In this document: piece by piece, positions 35,259-44,041 of the stretch | Layout: every line of letters begins with the position of its first letter | Numbering within the stretch: position 1 is the first letter of the stretch | Source of the DNA: Methyloferula stellata AR4 | GTDB lineage: Bacteria > Pseudomonadota > Alphaproteobacteria > Rhizobiales > Beijerinckiaceae | Length of the DNA: 64,000 bases | Direction: 5' to 3' | Assembly: GCF_000385335.1 (NCBI RefSeq) | Contig: NZ_ARWA01000001.1 | Coordinates: 3,364,001-3,428,000 of the forward strand | Notes under the pieces: model-generated | The model's database searches: none | Seen by the model: only the letters and a program-made list of their open reading frames with translations | Told to the model about the DNA's origin: nothing | Position numbers and translations under genes: made by a program

Positions 35259-35933
35259 ATGTCGAACGGACCTGAAATCAGCGTTCGTCAAGTCCAAATC
35301 CCACCTCTTGGACTTGACGGTACTTTGCGGCTGCCTCTCCACCCTATCGGCGTGGTTCTATTTGCGCATGGAAGCGGCTCCAGCCGTTTCAGCCCGCGCA
35401 ACGTGGCCGTCGCCTCCGTATTGAATGATGCCGGTTTTGCAACGATTTTGCTTGACCTCCTGGCTCCAGAGGAAGAGGGCAATCGCGGCAACGTATTCGA
35501 CATATCCTTGCTGGCGGACCGATTGATCGATGCGATCAAGTGGATCGACCGCGATCCTGAACTCTCCAAACTGCCACTCGGCCTATTTGGCGCGAGCACC
35601 GGCGCGGGGGCAGCGCTCGTGGCGGCGTCCCGGGTCGGCGACAGGATAAGCGCCGTCGTTTCCCGCAGCGGCCGTCCGGATCTGGCCGGTTCCGCTCTGC
35701 GCAAAGTGCGCGCGCCGACATTGCTGATCGTGGGAGGTCACGATGATGCGGTCATCGATCTCAACCAGCAGGCTTTGGCGCAGCTAAAATCACCAAAGGT
35801 GCTGAGCATCGTGCCAGGTGCCACGCATCTTTTTTCTGAACATGGCGCGCTCGAAGCCGTCAGCAAATTGGCGAGCAAATGGTTTTCCGTGCATCTTCGC
35901 CAGCTTGCCGTCGCGGGCAGCATCGTCCTTTAA
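35259..35933 (+). CDS. alpha/beta hydrolase (dienelactone hydrolase-like)
   Basis: 224-residue cytosolic hydrolase. The oxyanion strand is VLFAHGSGSSRFSPRN, the nucleophile elbow GLFGASTGAGAAL has Ser, the acid lies in VGGHDDAVI and the His in GATHLFSE. This matches the DLH-type hydrolases that neighbour stress genes in Rhizobiales. ATG 35259 is chosen; a longer frame to 35196 would overlap the FNR box. Substrate unknown. Confidence 0.88.
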   Translation: MSNGPEISVRQVQIPPLGLDGTLRLPLHPIGVVLFAHGSGSSRFSPRNVAVASVLNDAGFATILLDLLAPEEEGNRGNVFDISLLADRLIDAIKWIDRDPELSKLPLGLFGASTGAGAALVAASRVGDRISAVVSRSGRPDLAGSALRKVRAPTLLIVGGHDDAVIDLNQQALAQLKSPKVLSIVPGATHLFSEHGALEAVSKLASKWFSVHLRQLAVAGSIVL

Positions 35934-35974
35934 GAAGCCAGCCGCAGTACATTACGATTGCGCGTCTACGCCCT

Positions 35975-37300
35975 TCATAAGGTATCCAGGAAGCGGACCG
36001 GCTCGCCTGTGGACGGCGTTGTCAGCTCGCCTTCCCACATGACCTGCTTGCCGCGCACGAAGGTACCGATGGGCCAGCCCACGACCTCCTTGCCGGCATA
36101 GGGCGTCCAGCCTGCGCGTGACGCGATCCATTGATCCGTGATCGTCTCGCGCCGTTTCAGATCGACGATCGTCAGATCCGCGTCAAAACCAACCGCGATG
36201 CGGCCCTTTCCGGCAATGCCGAAGAGGCGTGCAGGGCCGGCACTGGTCATATCGACGAATCGGGCGAGCGTCAGACGGCCGGCATGGACGTGATCGAGCA
36301 TGATCGGCACCAAAGTCTGCACACCCGGCATACCTGAAGGACTCTGTGGATAGGGCTTGGCCTTTTCTTCCAGCGTATGCGGCGCATGGTCGGAGCCGAG
36401 AATATCGGCGATACCCTGCTCCACTCCCCACCAGATATGGTCGCGATGTCTCGAATCGCGCACCGGCGGATTCATCTGCAGCTTGGTGCCAATGCGGGCG
36501 TAATCGGAGGCATCGAGCGTCAGATGATGCGTGGTGATCTCGACGCTCGCAATATCCTTGTGTTCGCTCAGAAAATCGATCTCCTCGGCGGTCGAGACAT
36601 GCAGCACATGAATGAGGGCATGCTGCTCGCGCGCGATTCGCACGAGACGCTGCGTCGATTGCAAAGCGGCGATCTCGTCGCGCCAAACGGGATGCGACGA
36701 AGGATCATTCGCTATGCGCAACGGCTTGCGCTCGTTCAGTCGATATTCGTCCTCCGAATGAAAGGCGGCGCGCCGCTTCGTGTGGGCGAGAATGGCGGCG
36801 ACGCCGGAATCGTCTTCGACAAGCAGCGTCCCCGTCGAGGCGCCCATGAAGACCTTGATCCCGGCGGCACCCGGAAGCCGTTCGAGCTCCGCCACATGCT
36901 TGGCATTTTCATGCGTGCCACCGACCCAGAAGGCGAAGTCGCAATGCATCCTATGGAGGCCGCGGCGGACCTTGTCGGAAAGCTGCGCCTCGCCCGTCGT
37001 CAGCGGGTTCGTATTCGGCATTTCGAAGACGGCCGTGACCCCGCCGAGGACGGCCGAGCGGGAGCCCGACTCCAAATCTTCCTTATGTTCGAAACCTGGC
37101 TCGCGGAAATGCACCTGGGTGTCGATCACGCCTGGCAGGATATGGAGCCCCGTGGCGTCGATCAACTGCCCGGCCGAAGCCTGCGACAAATCCCCTATCC
37201 CGGCGATTTTTTCGCCGCAAATCCCTATATCTCTTGGACTTTCGCCATCTTGATTGACAAGGGTTCCACCTCTGAGGAGAACGTCGTAAGTCTGCGGCAT
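35975..37300 (-). CDS. dihydroorotase-like amidohydrolase
   Basis: 441-residue protein of the type I dihydroorotase family (step 3 of pyrimidine synthesis). The metal-site strand reads DTQVHFREPG (60-69): the first His of the usual HxH is Gln. The carboxylated Lys (GIKVFMG), His in HSEDEYR and HVLHVS, the MNPPVR motif and Asp in ILGSDHAPH are intact. Loss of one metal-binding His means it may be inactive, a regulatory partner, or act on another substrate. An identical pattern is, as far as I know, common in alphaproteobacterial annotations. No pyrB lies nearby. Confidence 0.85.
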   Translation of the reverse strand: MPQTYDVLLRGGTLVNQDGESPRDIGICGEKIAGIGDLSQASAGQLIDATGLHILPGVIDTQVHFREPGFEHKEDLESGSRSAVLGGVTAVFEMPNTNPLTTGEAQLSDKVRRGLHRMHCDFAFWVGGTHENAKHVAELERLPGAAGIKVFMGASTGTLLVEDDSGVAAILAHTKRRAAFHSEDEYRLNERKPLRIANDPSSHPVWRDEIAALQSTQRLVRIAREQHALIHVLHVSTAEEIDFLSEHKDIASVEITTHHLTLDASDYARIGTKLQMNPPVRDSRHRDHIWWGVEQGIADILGSDHAPHTLEEKAKPYPQSPSGMPGVQTLVPIMLDHVHAGRLTLARFVDMTSAGPARLFGIAGKGRIAVGFDADLTIVDLKRRETITDQWIASRAGWTPYAGKEVVGWPIGTFVRGKQVMWEGELTTPSTGEPVRFLDTL

Positions 37301-37412
37301 GGGCCCTCGCCGGACGCTGGCTTATTGGCAAGCGTCTTGCAGTTGGAAAAGTAACGGTATCGACAGCCCAAGTCATAATGGGCAAGCAGGATCGAAGTCG
37401 AGGGACTCTTAA

Positions 37413-38291
37413 ATGACAAGCGGAGCTAGTCTTCTCACCGACCGGGGCGTGCTTAGGGTAGCGGGCCCGGATGCGGCAACTTTTCTGCAAAAGCTGATCA
37501 CCAACAGCGTCCAGAAATTCGAGCCGGGCGAGAGCCGATTCAGCGGGCTTTTGACCCCGCAAGGCAAGCTTTTGTTCGATTTCTTCGTGGTCCCCCTGCC
37601 GGAAGGCCCGGACGCCGGTTTCTACTTCGACTGCGTCAAAGAGCAGTCGGCCGATCTCGCCAAACGCATCAATTTCCACAAAATGCGCGCCAAGGTGACG
37701 ATCGAGGACCTTTCCACGAGCTTAGGCGTCGCAGCCTTCTGGGGGAGCGAACCGCCGGCGATCACTGACGCCACCGTCTACCGGGATTGCCGGGTGGACG
37801 GTATGGGCTGGCGGGTCATCGCGCCGATTGCAAATCTGGAAAAGGCGGTCGCAACCGACATGGCCGCCTACGAAGCCTTCTGCATAGACAAGGCCGTGCC
37901 GAAAGGCGGCGTCGATTTCGAATATGGCGACACTTTCGTCCATGACGTCAATCTCGACCAGTTGCACGGGGTCGATTTCAAGAAAGGCTGCTATGTCGGC
38001 CAGGAAGTTGTGGCGCGCGTGCATTTCCGCAAATCGGCACGCAAGCGCATCGTGAAGATCCATTTCGACGGTCCAGCGCCCGCCCCTGGAACGCCGGTGA
38101 TGGCGGGCGAGACCAATATCGGCCTCGTCGGTTCGATCGCCGGCTCCGAAGGGCTTGCGCAATTGCGTATCGATTTTCTGGAAGACGCAAAAGCCGCAGG
38201 CACGGCTGTCAAGGCTGGCGACGTGCCGGTCGCCGTCACGGTTCCGGAGGCCCTGATCGAAACAGCTTCCGGCGTCGAAAAGCGGCTCTGA
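37413..38291 (+). CDS. ygfZ: tetrahydrofolate-binding iron-sulfur assembly protein YgfZ
   Basis: 292-residue GcvT-like protein that supports repair or assembly of certain Fe-S enzymes. The defining motif KGCYVGQEVV is present at about residue 190, with the conserved Cys. The N-terminal folate-binding region (FSGLLTPQGKLLFDFFVV) is typical. It is divergent from the dihydroorotase-like gene and convergent with the ACP gene; a hairpin lies between them. Confidence 0.92.
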   Translation: MTSGASLLTDRGVLRVAGPDAATFLQKLITNSVQKFEPGESRFSGLLTPQGKLLFDFFVVPLPEGPDAGFYFDCVKEQSADLAKRINFHKMRAKVTIEDLSTSLGVAAFWGSEPPAITDATVYRDCRVDGMGWRVIAPIANLEKAVATDMAAYEAFCIDKAVPKGGVDFEYGDTFVHDVNLDQLHGVDFKKGCYVGQEVVARVHFRKSARKRIVKIHFDGPAPAPGTPVMAGETNIGLVGSIAGSEGLAQLRIDFLEDAKAAGTAVKAGDVPVAVTVPEALIETASGVEKRL

Positions 38292-38327
38292 ACCTTACCG
38301 GGCTCGCGGCGTATTTATCGATTACGA

Positions 38328-38344
38328 GCGGGCCTGGGGCCCGC
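38328..38344. terminator. GC-rich hairpin between convergent genes
   Basis: GCGGGCC and GGCCCGC arms with a TGG loop lie between the ygfZ stop and the minus-strand ACP stop. There is no T-run, so termination would be Rho-assisted or absent. Confidence 0.4.
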
Positions 38345-38359
38345 ATACGGATGATGCCA

Positions 38360-38617
38360 TCAGAGCTGCGGCCGGCTCGCAGCCGCCGCTTCGATCAGCG
38401 CGACCCAATCGCCGATGGAGCGCAGGGCATCGATTTCGCGGCTGCGAAAGCGGACGTCGAAACGCTCCTCGACGGCGAGCACCAGCATGACCATTTTCGC
38501 CGAGTCCCAGCCGGCAATGTCGCCTGCGGTGGTCTTCATTGTCAGGACGAGTTTTTCGTCGTCGAAATTTTCGCGGAAGATTTCCGTCAGCGCGGCGAGA
38601 AGGTCAGGCTGCGTCAT
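38360..38617 (-). CDS. acyl carrier protein (first of two)
   Basis: 85-residue carrier protein with four helices; phosphopantetheine Ser39 is in GWDSAKMVML. It lies outside the primary fatty-acid synthesis locus and diverges from AcpP, indicating a dedicated pathway. Its ATG overlaps the stop of the upstream 39471-38614 gene (ATGA), so the two are translationally coupled. A second carrier is encoded at 40605-40889. Confidence 0.85.
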   Translation of the reverse strand: MTQPDLLAALTEIFRENFDDEKLVLTMKTTAGDIAGWDSAKMVMLVLAVEERFDVRFRSREIDALRSIGDWVALIEAAAASRPQL

Positions 38618-39471
38618 GCGCGAGCCTGCCCGGCGAGGCTGAGGGCTTTGCGGCATAGAATGAGCCAATATGCTTCTGAAAAATCCGCTGCCGTCTTGAG
38701 GTTGGCGAACCGATCGATATAGGCGTGCATCAAGCCTTCTTTCTCCAGTTCGATTGTGCCCGCAGGCTTGCCCGGCTCCTCGAGCGTTACCCATAGTAGC
38801 CGATTCGGACCGAAGCTCCGCATGAGGGCATATAATTGCTCGACGTCCGATCGCGACGCGATATCGGACTTATGAACAAAAATCCGTTCCGCGTCTTCAA
38901 GATCGTCGAACAGCTTGCGCGCCAGAAAATCGAGCCTTTTTGCGTGAGTGATTTTCAACTCGTCGAACGTCTTGCCGAGGGCCAAGTTGCCGCCGTGAAA
39001 GCGAATGCCCAATAGCGGGACGATCACCGTCAATTGCGGCGAACCATATTCAATCGGCCCATCGAACTGAAGGAGGACATTCTCGGCCTTGCGCAGCTCG
39101 ACCAGCCGCGATTGCAAGGCCCGAATGAGTTTGGCAGCGGAAGCGTCCGAGAACCGGAACAGATCGAGAGGCTCCGCCAGATATTTATGTTGAAGCAGTC
39201 CGAATTCGCAATTGTTGCCGAGACTGTGAAATTTTGCGAGCACGTCCTTACAGAAGGCCTTGCGTGCCTGCTTCAAAGACTGCGGCTCGAAGGTCCTGTG
39301 CCGGAGATAATGGACAAGCGCCGCGATGCCTGTCTCAGGCGCATTCAAATAGCGATCGAGATAGGCCGCGGCATCGATCCGCGCGCCGCCAAGCGCATCG
39401 CTGCGCCCGGTTTGGATGGCTGCCATGTCGCCGTCAGACGTTTTCAGCGACCGAGCTATGTTGAAATTCAT
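38614..39471 (-). CDS. SLGxxC-motif protein, DUF1796-like
   Basis: 285-residue soluble protein. FHSLGNNCEFGLLQHKYLAE followed by PLDLFRFSD recalls the Ser-Leu-Gly-x-x-Cys and PFDW motifs of DUF1796, a putative papain-like peptidase family that occurs in cell-surface biosynthesis loci; homology beyond the motif is uncertain. The start is ATG 39471; a longer frame to 39618 runs into the desaturase gene. It is coupled to the ACP gene downstream. Confidence 0.65.
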   Translation of the reverse strand: MNFNIARSLKTSDGDMAAIQTGRSDALGGARIDAAAYLDRYLNAPETGIAALVHYLRHRTFEPQSLKQARKAFCKDVLAKFHSLGNNCEFGLLQHKYLAEPLDLFRFSDASAAKLIRALQSRLVELRKAENVLLQFDGPIEYGSPQLTVIVPLLGIRFHGGNLALGKTFDELKITHAKRLDFLARKLFDDLEDAERIFVHKSDIASRSDVEQLYALMRSFGPNRLLWVTLEEPGKPAGTIELEKEGLMHAYIDRFANLKTAADFSEAYWLILCRKALSLAGQARA

Positions 39472-39497
39472 GAACGAGCCCGCTCTTGCGGCGTCCG

Positions 39498-40457
39498 TCA
39501 GGTCCCCGGCCTTCGCTCGGAGATGATTTTTGTCTCCTGCGGCAGCTTGATATCCCAGACGAGACCCAAAATCCCCAGGCTTCGGATAAACCAGAAGCCG
39601 GGGTCGAGTTCGTGCCACCTTAGCCCAAAAGCCGCCGAATTGGAAAATGCATGGTGATTATTGTGATGTGCCTCGCCCCAGGTGACAAACCCCAGCCAGA
39701 CATTGTTCCGGCTTTGATCGCCGCGGGCGAAGGCCTTGGTACCGACCAGATGACACAATGAATTGATCGCCGACATCGTCTGCTCGACGACGAAGATGCG
39801 GACAACCCCGCCCCAGAGAAAGCCGGTCAAGGCGCCCTGCCAGCGCCACTGGACAAGCCCACCGATGAGCGCCGGAAGTGCCAGCCCGAACGCCACCCAA
39901 AAATAATAAGAGCGGTTCAACCGCATCAGATCGCGGTTGCGCAGAAGATCGGGAACGTAGCGCGCGACATTTGGATAATCGTGGCGGATCATCCAAGTCA
40001 GATGCGCATGGATAAAACCGCGCATGCGGCCGGACAGAGTCTCGCCATGCAGATTGGGCGAATGCATATCGCCGTCGCGATCGGACAGCTCATGGTGACG
40101 GCGATGCATGGCGACCCAGGAGATCATCGGGCCGCGGGCCGCCATCAGTCCTAAGACCAGGAGTAGATAGGCAACCGGCCGCGCCGCCGTAAAGGCCCGA
40201 TGCGAAAAATAGCGATGATAGCCAACCGTCAGACCAAGCCCGGTCGCAAGCCAGAACACCGAAAACAAAACAATGTCGGTAACATGCAGAGGCAGCCAGC
40301 GAAGCGAGACGAAGGCGGCCAATGTGCCCAAGGCGGGGAGCACATCGAACAGAATGAAGTGACGCAATTGGATGCGATGAAACGCGGCGCTCGAAAAAAC
40401 CGTGCGCGCCGGGCGTTGCGGTTGCGAAGCATCAAGAATGGTCGTGGCTTGATTCAT
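39498..40457 (-). CDS. membrane fatty-acid desaturase (acyl-CoA/acyl-ACP type)
   Basis: 319-residue integral-membrane di-iron desaturase. The three His boxes are HRYFSH (81-86), HRRHH (118-122) and HHNNHH (264-269), between four hydrophobic helices, as in stearoyl-CoA delta-9 desaturases. It shares the strand with the SLGxxC gene (gap 26 bases) and the first ACP. Divergent from the second ACP and FAAL genes, from which it is separated by about 150 bases. Substrate form (CoA or ACP) and position of the double bond are unknown. Confidence 0.9.
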   Translation of the reverse strand: MNQATTILDASQPQRPARTVFSSAAFHRIQLRHFILFDVLPALGTLAAFVSLRWLPLHVTDIVLFSVFWLATGLGLTVGYHRYFSHRAFTAARPVAYLLLVLGLMAARGPMISWVAMHRRHHELSDRDGDMHSPNLHGETLSGRMRGFIHAHLTWMIRHDYPNVARYVPDLLRNRDLMRLNRSYYFWVAFGLALPALIGGLVQWRWQGALTGFLWGGVVRIFVVEQTMSAINSLCHLVGTKAFARGDQSRNNVWLGFVTWGEAHHNNHHAFSNSAAFGLRWHELDPGFWFIRSLGILGLVWDIKLPQETKIISERRPGT

Positions 40458-40604
40458 AGCTCAAGCATGGCAGCGGACAACGGCGAAGACAACAAGCCGT
40501 CAAGCCGAGTTTGGCCGAAATGAACCAAAATCTTCCGTGGCACTTGCAAGGCGGAAGGCTGCTGTATTACTGCAACTACGACCTCGATCGAACAGAGTGA
40601 AAAC

Positions 40605-40889
40605 TTGCCCGAGTTTACGTCCCCATCCGAATTTGATACCGATGCCGTAACGACATATTGTATCAACTTCGTCGCCGAGATGCTTGAGCGGGCTCCTGCC
40701 GATATCGATCCCAACGCGAAATTCAGCCGCATCGGTTTTGATTCAGCAATGTCCGTTCAATTGGTCGTGGCGCTCGAAGAACTTCTCAACATCGAGCTCA
40801 GCCCCGATTTGATCGACAGCTTTCCGACCATCGCAAGCCTGTCGGCGCATCTTGCAAAAGTTCGGGCGCAATTGCCGAAAGACTCGTAG
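40605..40889 (+). CDS. acyl carrier protein (second of two)
   Basis: 94-residue carrier protein; Ser47 in IGFDSAMSVQL is the phosphopantetheine site. No ATG fits; TTG 40605 is the best start. It sits eleven bases before the fatty acyl-AMP ligase gene, the usual arrangement for a FAAL and its cognate ACP, so it probably receives the activated fatty acid. Confidence 0.87.
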   Translation: MPEFTSPSEFDTDAVTTYCINFVAEMLERAPADIDPNAKFSRIGFDSAMSVQLVVALEELLNIELSPDLIDSFPTIASLSAHLAKVRAQLPKDS

Positions 40890-40900
40890 TCACGATAGGC

Positions 40901-42622
40901 ATGTCACATCCTGCTCCGCACACAATGATCGAGCTGTTGGAGATGCGTGCCGCATTGGCACCATCCGACATTGCTCTGAGGTTTCTCTCGGATCGCGGCA
41001 AGGTCGAAGCGGAACTGAGTTTCGCATCGCTGCGCGCGCGTGCAATGGCCGTTGCCGAAGATCTCGTCGCGCGCGGAGCCAAGCCTTGCGATCGCGCCAT
41101 CCTCGCCTTCCCGCCCGGCCTTGAATTTCTCATTGCCTGGTTCGGCTGTCTTTATGCAAACGTGATCGCCGTGCCGATGATGCCGCCGCGCCGCGCCAGC
41201 GCGCGGGATTCGAGCGAGAACATCATCGGCGACTGCAAACCGCGCTTTGGCTTCACGAGTCAGTCCTTCGTGATCCGCGACGAGATGATCGCCCGCTTTG
41301 CGGAATACGCAATCGATTGGATCTTGCTCGACATAGACACCACGCATGAGCCCGTGGGCAACAAACTGCCCGCGCCGGCGCCAGGCGACATCGCCTTCCT
41401 GCAATATACGTCCGGCTCGACCGCCTCGCCGAAAGGCGTGATGGTGTCTCACGCCGATCTCATCGCCAATCTCGATATGATCCGGATCGGCTTCGGCAAT
41501 GGCCCGCAATCGACCTATGTGAGCTGGGTCCCGCTCTTTCACGACATGGGGCTGATCCTGAATGTGCTGGAGGCGATCTATATAGGCGCGCCTTGCGTTC
41601 TGGTTTCGCCGGTCTCGTTTCTGCAGCGCCCGCTCGTATGGCTTCGCGCGATTTCCGACTTCAAGGCCGAAGTCGCGGGCGGTCCCAATTTCGCTTTCGA
41701 TCATTGCGTTTCGCGGTTTCAGGCAAAGCAGATGGAAGGCGTCGATCTGTCGTCCTGGAAAGTCGCGATCAATGCCGCCGAGCCGGTCCGCGCCGGCACT
41801 TTGCAGCGTTTCACCGAGACATTCGCGCCTTACGGGTTCGACGCGCATGCCTTTTATCCCTGCTACGGCATGGCCGAGGCGACCGTCTGGATGACGGGCG
41901 GCACGCGCTGGCAGGACGTAAAGATCAAGAAGGTGAGCAAGGCCGGCCTGCAAGGCTTGAAGATCGGTGCTCCGGTGGATGATGCCGATGCGCAATCCGT
42001 CGTCGGGTGCGGCCTCGCGGGCATCGGGTCGAAGATCGCCATTGTCGATCCCGAAACCATGGCGCGGCTGCCCGCAGGCCGTATCGGCGAAATCTGGGGC
42101 CGCGGCCCGCATATAGCGCAAGGCTATTGGGAAAAGCCGGAAGCGACCAGCGAGACCTTCGGTGCGATGATTTCAGACGAGACCGAAGGTCCTTGGCTGC
42201 GCACCGGCGATCTCGGCTTCCTCGATGAGGACGGCGAAATTTATATCGCTGGCCGCATCAAAGACATCATCATCATTCGCGGCCGGAATTATTATCCGCA
42301 GGACATAGAGCATACGGTCCAATTGACCGATGAAGCCTTACGGCCGGGGTTCGGCGCGGCCTTCACCATCATCGCCGCGGACGAGCAGGAAAAGCTCGTC
42401 ATCGTCCAGGAAGTCGAACGGACCCAGCGTCATCGGGCGGATCTGCCGGACATCGCCGGGAATGTCCGCGAGGCCGTGGCCGAGGCGCATGATCTTGCGG
42501 TTCACTGCATCATTCTCGTTCCGCCCGGCGTGGTGCCGAAGACAACGAGCGGCAAAATTCAGCGCCGTCTGACGCGGCAGCTCTGGCAGGACGGCGCGCT
42601 CGACATCCTGCATCAACTGTAG
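40901..42622 (+). CDS. fatty acyl-AMP ligase (FAAL, FadD32-like)
   Basis: 573-residue adenylating enzyme that activates a fatty acid and transfers it to a carrier protein instead of CoA. Motifs: QYTSGSTASPKGVMVSH (P-loop, 168-184), PLFHDMGL (211-218), PNFAFDHC (262-269), and GRIKDIIIIRGRNYYPQDIE; the catalytic Lys lies in TSGKIQRRL near residue 555. These match FAALs better than acyl-CoA synthetases. The gene overlaps the convergent WcbI-like gene by ten bases. Pairing with the ACP just upstream is expected. Confidence 0.9.
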   Translation: MSHPAPHTMIELLEMRAALAPSDIALRFLSDRGKVEAELSFASLRARAMAVAEDLVARGAKPCDRAILAFPPGLEFLIAWFGCLYANVIAVPMMPPRRASARDSSENIIGDCKPRFGFTSQSFVIRDEMIARFAEYAIDWILLDIDTTHEPVGNKLPAPAPGDIAFLQYTSGSTASPKGVMVSHADLIANLDMIRIGFGNGPQSTYVSWVPLFHDMGLILNVLEAIYIGAPCVLVSPVSFLQRPLVWLRAISDFKAEVAGGPNFAFDHCVSRFQAKQMEGVDLSSWKVAINAAEPVRAGTLQRFTETFAPYGFDAHAFYPCYGMAEATVWMTGGTRWQDVKIKKVSKAGLQGLKIGAPVDDADAQSVVGCGLAGIGSKIAIVDPETMARLPAGRIGEIWGRGPHIAQGYWEKPEATSETFGAMISDETEGPWLRTGDLGFLDEDGEIYIAGRIKDIIIIRGRNYYPQDIEHTVQLTDEALRPGFGAAFTIIAADEQEKLVIVQEVERTQRHRADLPDIAGNVREAVAEAHDLAVHCIILVPPGVVPKTTSGKIQRRLTRQLWQDGALDILHQL

Positions 42623-43494
42623 CGCGCGATATAGGCGCGCACGTAGGTCTCGAAATCCATGACCTGCCCATGGACCTGATAGGTGCGGTCCGCGGTCACC
42701 CATGTCATGCCAAGCGTCTCCGCGATCTTCGGATGAACCGGCGATTGGATCACCTGCAGCTCGTCGAGCTCCGGCATCGGCTGTCGGACGACATCGATCT
42801 TCGAAACGGCGAGCACATAGTCGAGCAGCATCGCCAGCAAGGATCCGCAGGGACGGTTGACCGTATAGAACAATTGGCTCTCGCGGAACCCGTCGAGAAT
42901 GGTCTTGCCGATGACCGTGCCAAAGCGCGCATCCAAAGCCTCGAGCCGCCTCGCTTCGAAATCCAGAATGCGCTCCGGCCGGATGAGGCCTGGAACGTCG
43001 AGCTGCCTATAGGCCTCGAACCGCGCCTGCGGGTCTGGAACGAGCTTGCGCAATTTGCCGAGCGCACCATCGTAATAGGTCGTCGTATGCACCGACGGAT
43101 CGTCGAGGCTGCGCGCATGCGCGTCGCGCAATCCGTTGAAATCGTCATAGGGCCAAGGCGCGGCAAACCAGATGACCGGGAAGCGGATGATATTCGCAGA
43201 CGCCGGGATCGCATCGCGCAGCGTGTAATCTTCGAAATTCTTGACGTCCTGTACGAGGAGATCGTCGCATTGCGCGAGCTCTTCCGCCGCCGCTGCGCGA
43301 TCTGCCTCCGGCACATCGAAGAAATGATAGAAGGACCGAATCTCAGCCCCCGGCGCCACGCGGCTGAAGGCGCGATGCAAAAGCTCCGCCTGGCAATTGC
43401 CGATGAAGCCGATGGTACGGCGTCCGTCTTTCTGCGCGGCGACAGGCCGATCGGCCGAAGACGCCTCGTTTGTCCTGCTACTCGATTGGTCCAT
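42613..43494 (-). CDS. WcbI-like polysaccharide biosynthesis protein
   Basis: 293-residue soluble protein. IGFIGNCQAELLHRAF at residues 28-43 carries the GNCQ motif of WcbI, a putative acetyltransferase of capsule synthesis that binds CoA. The later DDFNG, HTTTYYDGALGKL and RESQLFYTVNRPCGSL segments are family-typical. Overlap with the FAAL gene end argues for a linked history. It could transfer an acyl group to a glycan or lipid; activity is inferred. Confidence 0.8.
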   Translation of the reverse strand: MDQSSSRTNEASSADRPVAAQKDGRRTIGFIGNCQAELLHRAFSRVAPGAEIRSFYHFFDVPEADRAAAAEELAQCDDLLVQDVKNFEDYTLRDAIPASANIIRFPVIWFAAPWPYDDFNGLRDAHARSLDDPSVHTTTYYDGALGKLRKLVPDPQARFEAYRQLDVPGLIRPERILDFEARRLEALDARFGTVIGKTILDGFRESQLFYTVNRPCGSLLAMLLDYVLAVSKIDVVRQPMPELDELQVIQSPVHPKIAETLGMTWVTADRTYQVHGQVMDFETYVRAYIARYS

Positions 43495-43627
43495 GTTTAA
43501 TCCCGGCGGCGCGTTTTTCGATCCATCGGGTTGGTTCGAGCCTCCAATGGTGACCTCATCAAGGCAAACGGCGCGGGCTCCGTTTGGACGAAGCCAGCGC
43601 CGCGTATAAATCCCTCCGTCTAATGGA

Positions 43628-43993
43628 TCAATAAGGCTGCACCACGCAAGACGCGTAGGCGGCGCTCAAAGTGGCCACAGCCGATGAGACCGCGGCCTGT
43701 TGTTCCGGAGTCGTGTAGGCGACGCCGGTGAAGGCGAATTGGTTATAAGTCTGGAGGCCCTGCAACACGGCCACCGCGACCGTCGGATTGGCCGCGATGG
43801 AGGCGAACCCGCGCCGCGCCGTGCAGGCGCAGACGGCCGCCGGCGGCGCGCCGGGCGAAACCGACATGACGATATGTTCGCAGATCGGCATGAAGCGCCT
43901 GAGATAGGCTTGCGCTTCCGCGCCTTGAGTGGCACCGGCGGTCAAAGCCGCGGCAAATGAAATAAGACTAAGACCACGAATAATTGATTTCAT
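43628..43993 (-). CDS. small exported hypothetical protein
   Basis: 121-residue protein with a signal peptide (RGLSLISFAAALTAGATQG, cleaved near EAQA). The mature part has Cys in PICEHIV, VCACTARRG and ASCVVQPY, possibly disulfide-bonded. AAGGAG eight bases before ATG 43993 makes this start secure, although the frame is open a further 200 codons upstream, antisense to the tag gene. Function unknown. Confidence 0.7.
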   Translation of the reverse strand: MKSIIRGLSLISFAAALTAGATQGAEAQAYLRRFMPICEHIVMSVSPGAPPAAVCACTARRGFASIAANPTVAVAVLQGLQTYNQFAFTGVAYTTPEQQAAVSSAVATLSAAYASCVVQPY

Positions 43994-44041
43994 GAAATTT
44001 ACTCCTTGCATCTCCTCTCCCCCCGAACAAATTATCATGAA

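Noticed and set aside
40904-42121. Minus-strand frame of 405 codons opposite the FAAL gene
   Set aside because: Composition typical of antisense frames; no start signal or domain.
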